64,000 nt of DNA from contig JAPQWV010000354.1 in the NCBI GenBank assembly GCA_027422505.1, positions 372,001 to 436,000 of the forward strand, given 5' to 3'. The stretch comes from Craterostigma plantagineum (Eukaryota; Streptophyta; Magnoliopsida; Lamiales; Linderniaceae). The translations under genes were made by a program, and so were the position numbers. Below, piece after piece: positions 24,543 through 35,369 of this stretch. Numbering within the stretch: position 1 is the stretch's first letter; each line of letters starts with the position of its first letter. The notes beneath the pieces were generated by a model. It saw only the letters and a list, made by a program, of their open reading frames with translations. It had not been told where the DNA came from and ran no database searches.

Positions 24543-25255
24543 TCAGGGTGGCTTGGTGTCTAGGCTTGCTTTGTTGCTCTGGAGGTCCTTCAGCTCGCTG
24601 GTATTCTCTCCAGACGAGGTGTCCGTGAAAGGCACAAAACAACTAGAAGCAGAAAAGTTAGAAATTATGGGTTCCACAAGATATACCGATGTTGTTTCGC
24701 CAATTTTCCCTTCGTCATACAGCTTTAGCCGTTGTCCATTGACTTTGAGAGAGTCTTTTCCGTTCATAAGGATTTGCACTGCTCCGGATGGGAAGACTTG
24801 CTCTACTATATAGGGTCCGCACCATTTACTCTTTAATTTACCGGGAAATAGGCGTAGCCTCGAATTGATAAAAGGACACGATCGCCGACTTTGAACTCCC
24901 TTTTAATGATTTTCTTGTCATGCCACTTCTTTGTTCGCTCCTTATACAACTTGGCGTTCTCGTAAGCATTCTGGCGAAATTCTTCCATTTCGTTCAGCTG
25001 AAGCAACCTATTTTTACCTGCTTCAGAACAATCAAAGTTAAGCTTTTTAATAGCCCAATATGCACGATGTTCTAACTCAACAGGTAAATGACACGCTTTT
25101 CCATATACTAGACGAAAAGGCGAAGTCCCTATTGGAGTTTTATATGCGGTGCGGTACGCCCATAGTGTGTCATCTAGCTTCAACGACCAATCCTTCCTTG
25201 AGGCGTTCACCGTCTTTTCCAAGATCTGCTTAAGCTCCCTGTTGGAAACCTCCAC
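24543..25255 (-). pseudogene. Athila-like integrase, C-terminal part
   Basis: The frame opens with [14 protein letters not shown], which supplies the catalytic Glu region of the integrase core. It continues with [31 protein letters not shown] and [17 protein letters not shown] frame change near 24830-24850 leads to the final segment (GPYIVEQVFPSGAVQIL...KVNGQRLKLYDEG), ending at 24543. It is separated from the upstream integrase by an in-frame TAG at about 25253. Confidence 0.85.
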
Positions 25256-26242
25256 CTATCCACTAGTTTGAGGATGATACGGGGTAAACACTTTATGCTT
25301 AACACCATACTTAGATAGCAAATTATCAAACAATTTATTGCAAAAATGTGTACCCCCATCACTAATTATTGCCCGTGGTGTACCAAAACGACTAAATACA
25401 TGCTTCTTAAGAAAACGAATGACAACTCGAGCATCATTAGTTCGACATGCTTCAGCTTCTACCCACTTAGACACATAATCGACCGCAACTAGAATATACT
25501 TATTAGAGCATGAAGTAGGAAACGGACCCATAAAATCAATGCCCCAAACATCAAATAACTCTACTTCTAACATGACATTTAAAGGCATCTCATGTCTCCT
25601 AGATATAGTACCAGTATGCTGACAACGATCGCATGAAGCTACGTATGCATGGGCATCCTTAAAAAGAGTGGGCCAGAATAAACCTGATTGAAGTACCTTA
25701 AACGCTGTTTTTGTTGGTCCGTGGTGTCCACCCGTCAAACCAGAATGACAATGAAATAAAACAGAGCTTACCTCATTGATGGGAATACATCGTCGAATTA
25801 CCTGATCAGAGCAAATTTTATATAGGAATGGATCATCCGACAGGTAGTGTTTCGCATCAGAGAGAAATTTTTTCTTCTGATGAAAACTCAAGCCTGTGGG
25901 AATCTCACCTGTAGCAGCATAATTTGCAAAATCCGCGAACCAAGGAAGTGATGTATCAATTAAAGCAAATAATTGTTCGTCAGGAAAATAATCGTCAATA
26001 GGTAACTCCTTATCGTGCTCATGTGAGTTATCTAACCTAGATAAATGATCAGCTATCACATTCTCAACACCTTTTTTATCACGAATCTCTAAGTCATACT
26101 CTTGAAGTAGTAAAATCCAGCGAATCAACCTAGGCTTAGCATCTTTCTTAGCAAATAAGTATCTAAGTGCAGCATGATCAGTGTAGATGATTACCTTATT
26201 CAACACTAGGTAAGAATGAAATTTATCTACTGCAAATACCAC
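25256..26242 (-). pseudogene. Athila-like RNase H end and integrase core
   Basis: RNase H residues continue at the start ([36 protein letters not shown] near residue 70). The integrase zinc-binding part is [12 protein letters not shown]...CDRCQ (about residues 164-208). The core has GIDFMGPFP (first Asp, about 234) and [13 protein letters not shown] (second Asp). The frame ends at PYHPQTSG followed by TAG where Gln is usual. Upstream, a 2-bp loss near 26280 shifts the frame away from the preceding RNase H segment. Confidence 0.9.
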
Positions 26243-26258
26243 GGCTAGTAACTCTTTC

Positions 26259-27116
26259 TCAGTGGTAGCATAATTTCTCTGTGCATCGTCCAGTTTTACT
26301 AGCGTAGTAAATAACCTGGAATACCTTATCCTTGCGTTGTCCTAGAACCGCGCCTACAGCACCATCGCTAGCATCGCACATCAATATAAATGGGAGTGTC
26401 CAGTCTGGTGCGACCATCACTGGGGCGGTGGTGAGTTTCTCTTTTAAGGTTCGAAAAGCCTGCAGACAATCATCAGTGAAGTTAAAAATAGCATCTTTAA
26501 CAAGTAAATTAGATAATGGCTTAGCTATTTTTGAAAAATCCTTTATGAAGCGTCGATAGAATCTTGCGTGTCCCAAGAAGCTTCGAACTCCCTTCACTGA
26601 CGTAGGTGGTGGCAACTGCTCAATCGCGTCAACCTTGGCTCGATCCACCTCAATTCCTTTATGCGATACCTTGTGCCCGAGAACTATACCTTCATGTACC
26701 ATAAAATGACACTTTTCCCAATTTAAGACAAGGTTAGTCTCTTCGCATCGTGATAGAACGGATGCTAAATTATCAAGGCATGTATCAAACGTAGACCCAA
26801 ATACAGAAAAATCATCCATGAATATCTCCATAAACTTCTCAACCATGTCATGAAAAATAGCAAGCATGCATCTCTGAAAAGTAGCTGGTGCATTACATAA
26901 TCCGAATAAAGTCGTCTTTTCCTGATCCTCAAGTGCAATAGAAATCTGATTATAACCTGAGTAACCATCTAAAAAGCAGTAAAACTCATGTCCAGCTAGT
27001 CTTTCTAACATTTGATCAATAAAGGGGAGGGGAAAATGATCCTTACGGTTGGCATCATTCAATTTCCTATAATCTATGCATACACGCCACCCCGTAACAG
27101 TTCTCGTTGGAATCAA
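26259..27116 (-). pseudogene. Athila-like reverse transcriptase and start of RNase H
   Basis: RT motifs in order: WRVCIDYRKLNDANRKDHFPLPFIDQ, FLDGYSGYNQI, FGLCNAPATFQRCM and the catalytic FMDD (residues about 99-102), then LGHKVSHKGIEVD, FLGHARFYRRFIKDFS. RNase H starts with [18 protein letters not shown]. Between EDQEKTT and LFGLCNAP about a dozen residues usual in this family are missing (position about 26905), so the fold is probably damaged even where the frame is open. The ORF ends in a frameshift near 26280. Confidence 0.9.
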
Positions 27117-27775
27117 CTCATTAGAGGCATTTTTATAACGGTCATACCTCCCTTTTTAGGAACAACTTGGGTTGGACTAACCCACACGCTATCAGAGATA
27201 GGGTAGATAATACCTGCGTCCAAAAGCTTAATTACCTCCTTTTTCACCTCTTCTTGCATCGCTGGGTTTAGGCGTCTCTGTGGTTGTGCGACCGGCTTGT
27301 AAGAATTTTCCATCAAAATCTTGTGCATGCAAACGGTCGAGCTTACTCCCTTGATGTCAGTAACCTTCCATGCGAATGCTCGTTTGTGTTCTCTTAGCAC
27401 CCTCACTAGCTTTTCCTCCATTAGATCTGTCAACGTGGAAGAAATAATCATGGGTAAAGTATCAAGAGCGCCAAGGTAAACATATTTAAGGTGACTAGGT
27501 AAAGGTTTAAGTTCTAAAATCGGAGGGTCCTCTATTGATGGTCGAGGTTGTATGGTTGATGATCGATCTAGCCGCTCTACTTTTGGCTTGACCGACCTCC
27601 GATGAGGTGGGTTCGCTTCTAAGATTGCTACGGTATCGGCCATCTCCTCGGACTCGTCTCCGACTAGGCATGCTTCCAAGTTTTCCTTATTCCTGTAAGT
27701 TTTAAAATACTCCAGAGCACATGCATCAATACTATCAATAAAGGAACAAGAATCATCATCTGGAGGGTGTTTCAT
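27113..27775 (-). pseudogene. Athila-like protease-RT linker and RT N-terminus
   Basis: A 220-residue frame with a variable linker, then LELKPLPSHLKYVYLG, FAWKVTDIKGV, RRLNPAMQEEVKKEVIKLLDAGIIYPISDS and WVSPTQVVPKKGGMTVI, the standard entry to gypsy RT. It ends because of a one-base change in an A run near 27138; the next frame (27116) takes over at once. Confidence 0.85.
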
Positions 27776-28299
27776 TGCTTTATAAACATCAAATATAACT
27801 TTCTCATCCCCAACCTGTAGGATGAGCTTACCATTACCAACATCAATAAGGGCTCTTGCGTATTCAGAAACGGTCTTCCTAAAATAAGAGGCATGTCGGT
27901 GTCTTCTTCCATGTCTAGTACCACGAAATCGGCTGGGAAGTAGTGCTCTCCAACCTTCAATAATACGTCCTCCAATACTCCTCGTGGGTATGTGATCGAT
28001 CTATCCGCTAGTTGGAGGATCGTAGATGTAGGTTTTGACTCACCAATCCCTAGCTTTTTCACAAGTGAAAAAGGTAACAAGTTAATACTTGCTCCTAAAT
28101 CACAAAGAACATTAGTAAAAGATAATGAGCCAATAGAGCAAGGAATAGAAAAACTCTCCCTATCTTTGAGCTTTGGTGGTAGCTTTCTCTGTAACACTGC
28201 AGAGCACTCTTCGTTAAGGGCTATCGTGCCATATTGCTCTAGCTTGTTCCGGTTTGATAGCAACTCCTTGAAAAATTTGGCGTATTTCGGAATCTGCAA
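27772..28299 (-). pseudogene. Athila-like aspartic protease
   Basis: The protease signature CDLGASINLLPFSLVKKLGIG sits at about residues 66-86, with the active-site Asp followed by Leu-Gly-Ala as is common in this clade. Later VVLDMEEDTDMPLILGRPFL matches the conserved ILGRPFL segment. The frame goes out of register soon after (TQEPLLMLVMV...), so the protease is truncated relative to its usual end. Confidence 0.85.
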
Positions 28300-28459
28300 G
28301 AGAGCTTCGCAAAAAGGGATGTTAATTTCTAACTTCCTAAAACATTAATAAAGCGCTCGAAGTTCTTATCCGGTTTTCCCCTTCGTAATGCCGCGGGATA
28401 TGGAGGTCGAATCTTGACTGGTGGGAGTGGGTCGACCTTCTTTTCCACTGCGAGAGAAT

Positions 28460-28852
28460 CTAGCTCGATCTCCACTTCTTCATCCCGCTGGTCCTTCCTG
28501 TGGCCGTGATGAGTTGCGTCTTTGGTCGTGACCTTGCTTTCATCGTCGTTTTCGGTCTCCTTTGCTTCTTCTTCAACCTTGGTCTCCTTGGTTGATTCAA
28601 GCTTCTTCCCATTCTCAGCTGAATGGCCTTAACGTGCTCTCGAGGGTTCTTTTCAGTGTCGCTTGGGAGTGTGCCTAGCTTGCGCTCGGACATTGAATTT
28701 GTTAGATGCCCTATTGTAGTCGCCAAATTTTGTATTGTGTCCTCTATCTTGTTGAATCGTTCGTCTATCTTACGACTCTGATCGCCTTGATAGCCCGCCA
28801 ATTTCTCAAATGCTATCTCCCAATCAGCTTTTTGTTTTGTTGGTGGCCCCAC
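28460..28852 (-). pseudogene. Athila-like gag-protease linker
   Basis: A 130-residue frame rich in charged residues with a helical stretch (FEKLAGYQGDQSRKIDERFNKIEDTIQNLATTIGHLTNSM) that could form a coiled coil, then KxE/PR-rich low complexity. The usual position is between gag and protease. Separated from gag and protease by frame changes. Confidence 0.6.
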
Positions 28853-28919
28853 TCTGTTGATTTTGAGCTTCTGGAGGCTTTAAGTAGTGCGAGTTTCCGT
28901 ACGACAAATTCGGATGGCC

Positions 28920-29864
28920 TCACCAGCTTGGGTCGTATGTGTTGGAGTACGCATTCTTTTGCCTATTGTGGATGTAATTCACCGCCTCAGGGTCCATGGA
29001 GTGTATTTGGTCTAACCTTTTATGTATGGCTTCCAATTGTGCCTCCAACGAGCTACTTATCTCATGCACCCCAGCCGTCCGTCGGTCCAGATCATGCTCA
29101 CTATATCTGGAGGGGTAGGCTGCAACTCGCTCGATGGCCTCGAGTGGTTCCTCATCGCCTAACTCCATAAAGTTTCGTGTGCATGCGCCGTCGACGATCC
29201 TTTTATTTGGTGTGCTCAGTCCTAAGAAAAATGACTGCATCTGGACGCTCAGGGGTATGATGTGGTTCGGGCATTGTCGGAGAAGGCTCTTGTACCTACT
29301 CCATGCATCGCTCAGAGATTCGCCACCTTCTTGTTTGAAGTTTACTAACTGGCTCCTAATTTCGCTGGTCCTTGACAGTGGGTAATATTTGCCCAGAAAG
29401 CACTCCACTAGTTGCTCCCAACTAGTGATAGATGCATGTGGCAATGATGAGAACCATTCAGAAGCCTTACCTGTCAAAGAAAAGGGAAAGAAAGTTAGTT
29501 TTATCACTTCTGTAGAGACCCCTAGATACTTAATAGTTCTGCAGATTTGAGTAAATTTCAAAATATGTGAATTTGCGTCCTCGTTTGTAAGCCCATGAAA
29601 CTGTACTGAACCCGTCACCATCTGTATAGTAACGGGTTTAATCTCAAAATGATTATTTGGTCCCGGAGGTATGGCAATCGGGTCGCTGTCATCGAAAATT
29701 CCTGGAAGCGCTCGACTTAGTAAAGTGGGTCGTGGAGGAACCATCTGTTCTTCCTCGTGTTCTTGATTGTCCATTCTTATTCTACGATTTCGATTGTTAC
29801 GCCGACACGTCGCTTCGATTTCTGCGTCAAATAGCAATGGTACGTTTCTCGAGCTTCGTGTCAT
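28920..29864 (-). pseudogene. Athila-like gag
   Basis: A 314-residue frame starting MTRSSRNVPLLFDAEIEAT. The retrotransposon gag domain runs from about residue 70 to 215: VQFHGLTNEDANSHILKFTQICR, IKLTFFPFSLTGKASEWFSSLP, ITSWEQLVECFLGKYYP, ESLSDAWSRYKSLLRQCP. The C-terminal part has a heptad-like segment (SSLEAQLEAIHKRLDQI). I see no zinc knuckle in it. The start at 29864 is the first Met of the open frame and lies about 180 bp inside the primer site, a normal leader length. It may be the only nearly intact gene of the element, but it ends before the linker. Confidence 0.85.
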
Positions 29865-29932
29865 GCACTAATAGGAATTGTCTGCAAAGATGAAAAACCA
29901 AAGTAAGCGAATTGGCAAAAATAGTAATAAAA

Positions 29933-29965
<33 letters not shown>

Positions 29966-30025
29966 CGAGAAATAAAACGTCTAAACTAAAACTCAGAATA
30001 AATCCTAAAATTAATAATATAGCTA

Positions 30026-30043
30026 TCCCCGGCAACGGCGCCA
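30026..30043 (-). promoter_or_regulatory. Primer binding site (Asp-tRNA type) of the Athila-like element
   Basis: On the minus strand it reads TGGCGCCGTTGCCGGGGA, 6 bp inside the 5' LTR. It would anneal to the 3' end of a tRNA to prime minus-strand synthesis. An Asp-tRNA-type site is usual in Athila-like elements. Confidence 0.9.
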
Positions 30044-30049
30044 AAAACT

Positions 30050-31391
30050 TGACACGCTCAAATACTAGCAAGTGTACTAGGTCGTGCAAGTAGTATAAAA
30101 CGGACGAAGTCCGAGTATCGATCCACGAAGATAGCTTGATTAATTCTAAGATATTAAACCTCATTCTAATTTAGACTAAGAGAATTTTCATTTGGTGATT
30201 TAATTAAATAAGATAAAATCGCAAATAAAATAGACGCAAATAAAATAGATGAGATAAAAATCAATTGACGACGAACGTGATCAAGGCACATACTCGGCAC
30301 GGATTAATCCTACGTATTCATGCAATCAATATTTATTTAATCAATATAAACTAGTTAAGGTAGAAATTCCTAATATACGCGCTACCCGTTATTCACATAA
30401 CTAGCGACCCTATGCGATAATGACCAATCTCTATATTCCTATAAGACTGCAATCACTTCACACGCCTTCCGCTTTATGAATTTCCCCGAGTTTAGACGCT
30501 TTCGGCGCCTAAGGTCTCGAAAACCACACGCACGAAACCGAATTCCATCTCTGGTCGGTTTTACGTCGTGGTGTCCTATATTTATTATTCTAACCGGTCT
30601 AATCACTTTTTCAGTCTCATAAACCAATCAAAAATCATGCACATGGTGATCAAGCATACGCAAGCATTAGACTCAAATATAGAACACGTAACTAAATTCA
30701 TACGACTAAATAAAATAGGAATAGCATTACTACGAATTCATAATGCGGCCTAATACGGCCTCAATCACAAGAAAACTTAAGCTAACATATATAGAAACAT
30801 AAAATATTCAAAGGCATAATAGAGAAATAATGTAAAAACTTCGCTTTGTTGGCCGGAAATAATCTCGCGTAGTCGTAGCTCGTCTTCTTTTCAGCCGTGG
30901 GTTTGCCTTCTAATATTTCTTCTGTTCGATCCTTCTAATATCAGCCGTCAGTTCTCTTTATTCTCTGCCTCAAAGCTTGTCTATGATTCGTTGCTCTCCC
31001 CTTCAATCGTCCAATCTCCTTTAAATAGAAAAGCCGCCGACCTAATTGTAATATTTATTCGAATCACTTGCAGTTGGATTCCTTGAATCTCGCGTGATAT
31101 TTGACCAAATATCTTGTTTCTATAGCTTGCTCCCACGTGATATTCTAGCTGCAAAAAGTTGTTAGAAATTTGCATGCTGCTCCCAACTAATATAGAAAAT
31201 TACAAGCAAATCCCCTAAGAATTAAATTGTTCCAAAAGTTGTCTTATTTTCCCTTTTCGATCTCGTTTGCTCGGATGTCTATCGAAAATAAACTTAAACA
31301 AAAATATAAAATATTTGAGGGAATTTTGGTAACTAATGATCGGAAATGCACTTTTATGGGTAAAGAAATCACGTAAAATCCTAACTTATCA
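30050..31391 (-). repeat. 5' LTR of the Athila-like element
   Basis: 1342 bp, plus-strand limits TGACACGCTC and CTTATCA. It differs from the left LTR by scattered substitutions and a few short indels, for example near 30187, 30785, 31062 and 31166. Confidence 0.95.
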
Positions 31392-31396
31392 AGTAT

Positions 31397-32609
31397 CCTC
31401 AAGAATATCATCATCTTCATCCTGTGATCCAATCGTTTGATCTGGCAACGACGTAGAAACTGGAAAAGGCACAGGAGCCAACGAAGGCGAGGTCACCACA
31501 GAATAGGGAAAAAAAGATTCATGGAACACCACATCTCTAGAAACAAAGAATTCCTTGGTTTCCAAGTCGTAGACAGACCACCCTTTTTTCCCAAACGGAT
31601 AGCCCACAAACAAGCATTTACGCGTACGACTAGAAAATTTATCGCCATTATGATTCTGATTGTGGGCATAACACAAACATCCAAACACACGTAAATGGGT
31701 GAAGGAAGGGGGCTTAGCATATAACATCTCAAAAGGAGTTTTGCCATGTAAAACGAGGTTGGGTGTTCGATTAACAAGATAGCCAGCCGTTAGCACACAG
31801 TGTCCCCAAAACTGAATAGGAAGATGGGCCTGAAAACGCAATGCACGAGCAACATTAAGTATGTGTTGGTGCTTTCGCTCAACTCGACCATTCTGCTGAG
31901 GGGTACCAACACATGAGGTTTCATGAATAATCCCAGTCTGACGAAAATAAGAACCCATGCACATAAATTCAGACCCATTGTCACTTCGGACAACCTTAAC
32001 AAGTTTGCCAAACTGTCGTTGCACCATAGCAAAAAAATTACACAAGGTGGCAGAAACTTCAGTCTTATCATTTAACAGATAAATCCAAGTGGCACGAGAA
32101 AAATCATCAACAATCGTTAGGAAATAACGAGCACCGCAATAAGCTGGAATACGATACGGACCCCACAAATCACAATGAATTAAATCAAAACTGGAACCAC
32201 TTTGAGTTCTACTGATGGGAAAACTAGTACGAGAGTGTTTAGCACGGAGACAAACATCACATGCTTTATTCATAATACTAAAACCAGGACGTGTCGAAAC
32301 ACAAGGCAACTGTTGAATGACTTTAGAGGATGGATGACCTAGACGTTGATGCCATACTATAAATGAGCTCTCTTCTTCAGTGCATACTGCCGCTGTCGAG
32401 ACTGTCCCTCTGAAGAAGTAGAGACCCCCCAACTGTTCACCCGCGCCAATCACCATCCTCGAAGTGCGGTCCTGAATAACACAAAATGCATTAGTAAAAT
32501 GAGCATCCAAACCAGACTGATCTAACAACTGATGAAGAGAGATCAAACTGCATCGCAGACTAGGAACAAATAGAACATTATGTAATGTGACTGTAGGACT
32601 AAGTTGCAC
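31397..32609 (-). pseudogene. Copia protease end and integrase (minus-strand copia)
   Basis: Reading from 32609: a protease-integrase linker (VTLHNVLFVPSLRCSLISLHQLL), the zinc-binding WHQRLGHPSSKV...CDVCLRAKHSRTSF (residues about 86-140), then the catalytic core with LIHCDLWGPYRIP (D), VVRSDNGSEFMC (D) and QQNGRVERKHQH (E), all three acidic residues present. The C-terminal part has FWGHCVLTAGYLVNRTP, KTPFEMLY and CLFVGYPFGKKGWSVYDLETKEFFVSRDVVFHE. The frame runs into the gypsy LTR and continues at 21452. This is the best preserved part of the element. Confidence 0.92.
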
Positions 32610-32639
32610 CGTTCCCGCTTTGGAAGCAAGTGTTACCGT

Positions 32640-33929
32640 GCCATCAGGAAGTTGAACTGGTCGTGTGGAAATATCTCGAACGGATAAAAATTACTCCAAG
32701 AAACCTGTCATATGATGTAGCACCGGAATCAAACATCCATTCATTAGAAGAACGCTTACCTGATAACTTCTCAGTAGCACCACTTTTGGCAGAATGCAAG
32801 AAATCGACAACAGCATTGTATTGATCGTTGGTTAAAACCAGTGACTGCGCGACCATGATCAGTTGGACCAGCGACAATATTGACCCGAGCAACGTCCGAT
32901 TCAACTGGAGTCTTTGGACAAGAAGCAGATGATGTCGCAAAGTAGGTAGGAGATTCTTGGGCGATTATTGGACCAGCAGCAGCGACAGGAGCAAAGCCTC
33001 CACCCCTACCAGAAGCAACACCTCTTCCTCGACCACGTGCAGAACCGCCACGATTACCATTCCGACCACGAGCAAAGCCAGGAGGATAACCATGAAGATC
33101 GTAGCAGGAATCAACATCATGGCCGGTACGATTACAATGAGAACAGTGACGACGCGAACGATTATCCGCCTTTACGGCGAAGCTGACAACCTCGCCGCCA
33201 TGAATTTCTTGCCTTGGGCCGGTGGTGCGCAAACTTTCCTCTTGAACAAGTAGAGAATAGACTCGTTCAAGCGGCGGTAACGGATGTTGGGAGGGAATGT
33301 GAGACCTAACAGAGCCGTAGAGATCCGAATCCAAACCCAAAAGAAACTGATGAACTTTTTCATCCTCTCCGTGTTGAGCCAATAATGATTCGACTTTGGG
33401 TACACAATCGTCACATAAAGAAGTCAAATCTAATTTATCAGACGAACCAATATCCTCCCATAGTTTTTGCAACTTACCATAATACGCCATAATAGATAAA
33501 CCCTTTTGCTTGCATTCTGATAAAGCATCCTTGAGTTGTTGAAGACGAGATCCCGTGATGACTGAGAACCGATCATAAAGATGCTGCCACAAATCGACTG
33601 CCACATCTTTGTGAGGAATAGATGATCGAAGCGAAGGTTCGATGACATTCATGATCCAAGAAATCAAAAGAGACTGAATCGTCCACCAATCATCTAAATC
33701 TTTCGACTTCGGACCTAGTCGAGCGATTGAACCATCAAGAAATCCGAATTTCTTACGAGCACGAAGCGCCAATCGAACAGCCGAAACCATTCGTCGTAGT
33801 TGACTTCTCCACGGAGTTGAACTTGAGTAATCAGAAGGCCGGGATTATCATTGGCGGTAATGTCGTAAGGAGAGATTGTGCGGTGGGGCCGATTTCATCA
33901 TTGACAGTTGTTTCACTGGTGGACGCCAT
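32640..33929 (-). pseudogene. Copia gag and protease start (minus-strand copia)
   Basis: The likely start is ATG at 33929 (MASTSETTVNDEIGPTA), 59 bp inside the primer site. Two frame changes occur near 33850 and 33785; the main open frame then covers 32771-33790. Gag phrases include RLALRARKKFGFLDGSI, WMNV-like ISWIMNVIEPSL, VAVDLWQHLYDRFS and QFLLGLDSDLYGSVRSHI. The zinc knuckle CSHCNRTGHDVDSC (CX2CX4HX4C) is followed by a Gly/Arg-rich run. After another frame change, WMFDSGAT gives the protease active site near 32715. Inactive as it stands. Confidence 0.85.
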
Positions 33930-33987
33930 AGACACACGATACTCAAAGAACGAGGACATATGTTAACGAGAAGATTATATCAACCTT

Positions 33988-33999
33988 GCTCTGATACCA
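33988..33999 (-). promoter_or_regulatory. Primer binding site (Met-tRNA type) of the minus-strand copia
   Basis: Reads TGGTATCAGAGC on the minus strand and directly abuts the right LTR. This is the common copia primer site. Confidence 0.95.
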
Positions 34000-34094
34000 T
34001 GACAGAAAGACAATATACGAAAAACCTCTCTTTGTGTATATCCTTATCGATACAAGTTACATTATAAAGAATCTTTTCCTAATATACACTAACA
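34000..34094 (-). repeat. 5' LTR of the minus-strand copia, internally deleted
   Basis: Only 95 bp against 186 bp in the 3' LTR. The missing part of about 92 bp is bounded by TTACAT in the long copy, and a single TTACAT remains here, as expected for deletion between short direct repeats. Confidence 0.9.
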
Positions 34095-34099
34095 TATTT

Positions 34100-35369
34100 T
34101 CTTCTATGGGCGACGCGTGTTTCGCTAGGAAGCCGTCGCCCATAACTAGCTAAAATCGTGCATCATGGGCGACGCATGTTAATCTAACATGCGTCGCCGT
34201 GCATCATGGGGCGACGCATGTTTATCTAACATGTGTCGCCCATGACTTGTTAAATACCATCTTACAAAAACGTCAGTCAGATGATGAACGAAGGACGCGC
34301 GCGGCTTTTGGCAATTTCCAGCAATTTCCGACCTTTCCGACCTTAGAGAACACGGTAAGATGTCTATTAAGCGCTTTCTCTCTCTGTATTTAGCGATCTA
34401 AGGCTTTATGGTTTCGAAATTGGTAGTTTTCTGAAAATTAGGTTTTCGATTTTTGGTTTTTAGTGGTTGATTTAACCAACTTCGTAGCCTATTCCTGTGT
34501 TATAGTTGATTTAAGGTTGATATTAAACTTGATCTTGGCTAAAATTAGGTTTTTTGGCTAAAGTTTGGTCAATTTTGGAATTTGGGTCGATTTTGGCCGC
34601 GAAGATGACTATTTTTCCGACGATTCCGGGGTACGACAAGACGGTAAGATAGCTCCTAACCATTTTCTCTCATTGTATTTTGCGATTTATGCTTGAAATC
34701 TTCGAAAATTGAATTTTTACATAAACCCCTATTTCGAAATTTTGGGTATTCTGTGCGTATTTTGGCTTAACTCCTTATTATATTCGATTTGAGGTTGATA
34801 TTGAGCTTATTTTTTCGCGAAATTTGGGTCAACTTTGGGTGATATTCGTGCTTAGGCGAATTTCGGGTGATATTCGTGCTTGACTTCTACGGACGATTAC
34901 GTGAGTTTTCAAACCCGTATTTGATTTAGATGCCTTCGTCTTGGTGAATTTAAGTTTTTATTTAAGCTTAGATGCCGGTTCAAGGTTTTGTCATTAGAAT
35001 GGTTCCCGTTTGGAACCGTTCTTAAACGCCCACAATCGCTTTAGGATGTAAATGTATGTTTGAGCGTCGATGTTGATGAAAATTTGGTTTACATTTCCCT
35101 TAAATGTTCTCCGGGTGGCATATGGATTGGATGTATATCCTTTTTATATTTTTTTCATCTACTTGGAAAATTGTGGGGAAATGCTGCCGAATTTTTGTCA
35201 GCATAGAAGCTCAAAGACACATTTACAAGCGATTATGAATGTTTAAGATGGGTTAGGTTGGAGCGATAAGGACCCATCTCAAAGCCCCCGATCGAGTGTA
35301 CGTGCTTATGTGAATTACTTGTAAATATTTATTTGGATTGTTTAGGCTATTGGAATCGATCGGGGTTGG
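34100..35369 (+). mobile_element. CACTA 5' non-coding region
   Basis: 34100-34260 continues the subterminal array, including near-perfect palindromes of the type GGCGACGCATGTT...AACATGCGTCGCC. From about 34290 it is T-rich leader or intron-like sequence. A loose duplication spaced about 289 bp (ACGGTAAGAT at 34352 and 34641, each followed by a CTCTC-rich phrase and TTGCGAT/TAGCGAT) is present. No supported gene until 35370. Confidence 0.6.

Larger units (their letters stand above)
21453..31391 (-). mobile_element. Athila-like Ty3/gypsy retrotransposon nested in the copia
   Basis: Complete element on the minus strand: LTR 21453-22814, internal region, LTR 30050-31391, flanked by the duplication AGTAT (21448-21452 and 31392-31396). 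The primer site on the minus strand reads TGGCGCCGTTGCCGGGGA, the Asp-tRNA-type site used by Athila-like elements. Order gag, protease, RT, RNase H, integrase identifies Ty3/gypsy. The gag phrasing (QFHGLTNEDANSHILKF, FFPFSLTGKASEW) points to the Athila/Tat branch. I count about 20 substitutions and a few indels between the LTRs, roughly 1.5%, so the insertion is fairly recent. Confidence 0.95.
19447..34094 (-). mobile_element. Ty1/copia retrotransposon inserted in the CACTA element
   Basis: The element lies on the minus strand between the duplication TATTT at 19442-19446 and 34095-34099. On its own strand the LTR begins TGTTAGTG and ends CTGTCA. The primer site TGGTATCAGAGC (initiator Met tRNA type) is adjacent to the right LTR, and a G-rich polypurine tract is adjacent to the left LTR. 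Gag, protease, integrase, RT and RNase H are all present in copia order. Pol is interrupted by the gypsy element at 21453-31391. Several frameshifts show it is inactive. Confidence 0.95.

Noticed and set aside
24833..29864. Endogenous pararetrovirus
   Set aside because: The gene set includes an integrase core and LTRs flank it; there is no movement-protein-like region. It is an Athila-like retrotransposon.
19640..34000. Two independent copia elements at 19640-21452 and 31392-34000
   Set aside because: The AGTAT duplication and in-register frame across 21453-31391 show one copia split by a gypsy insertion.
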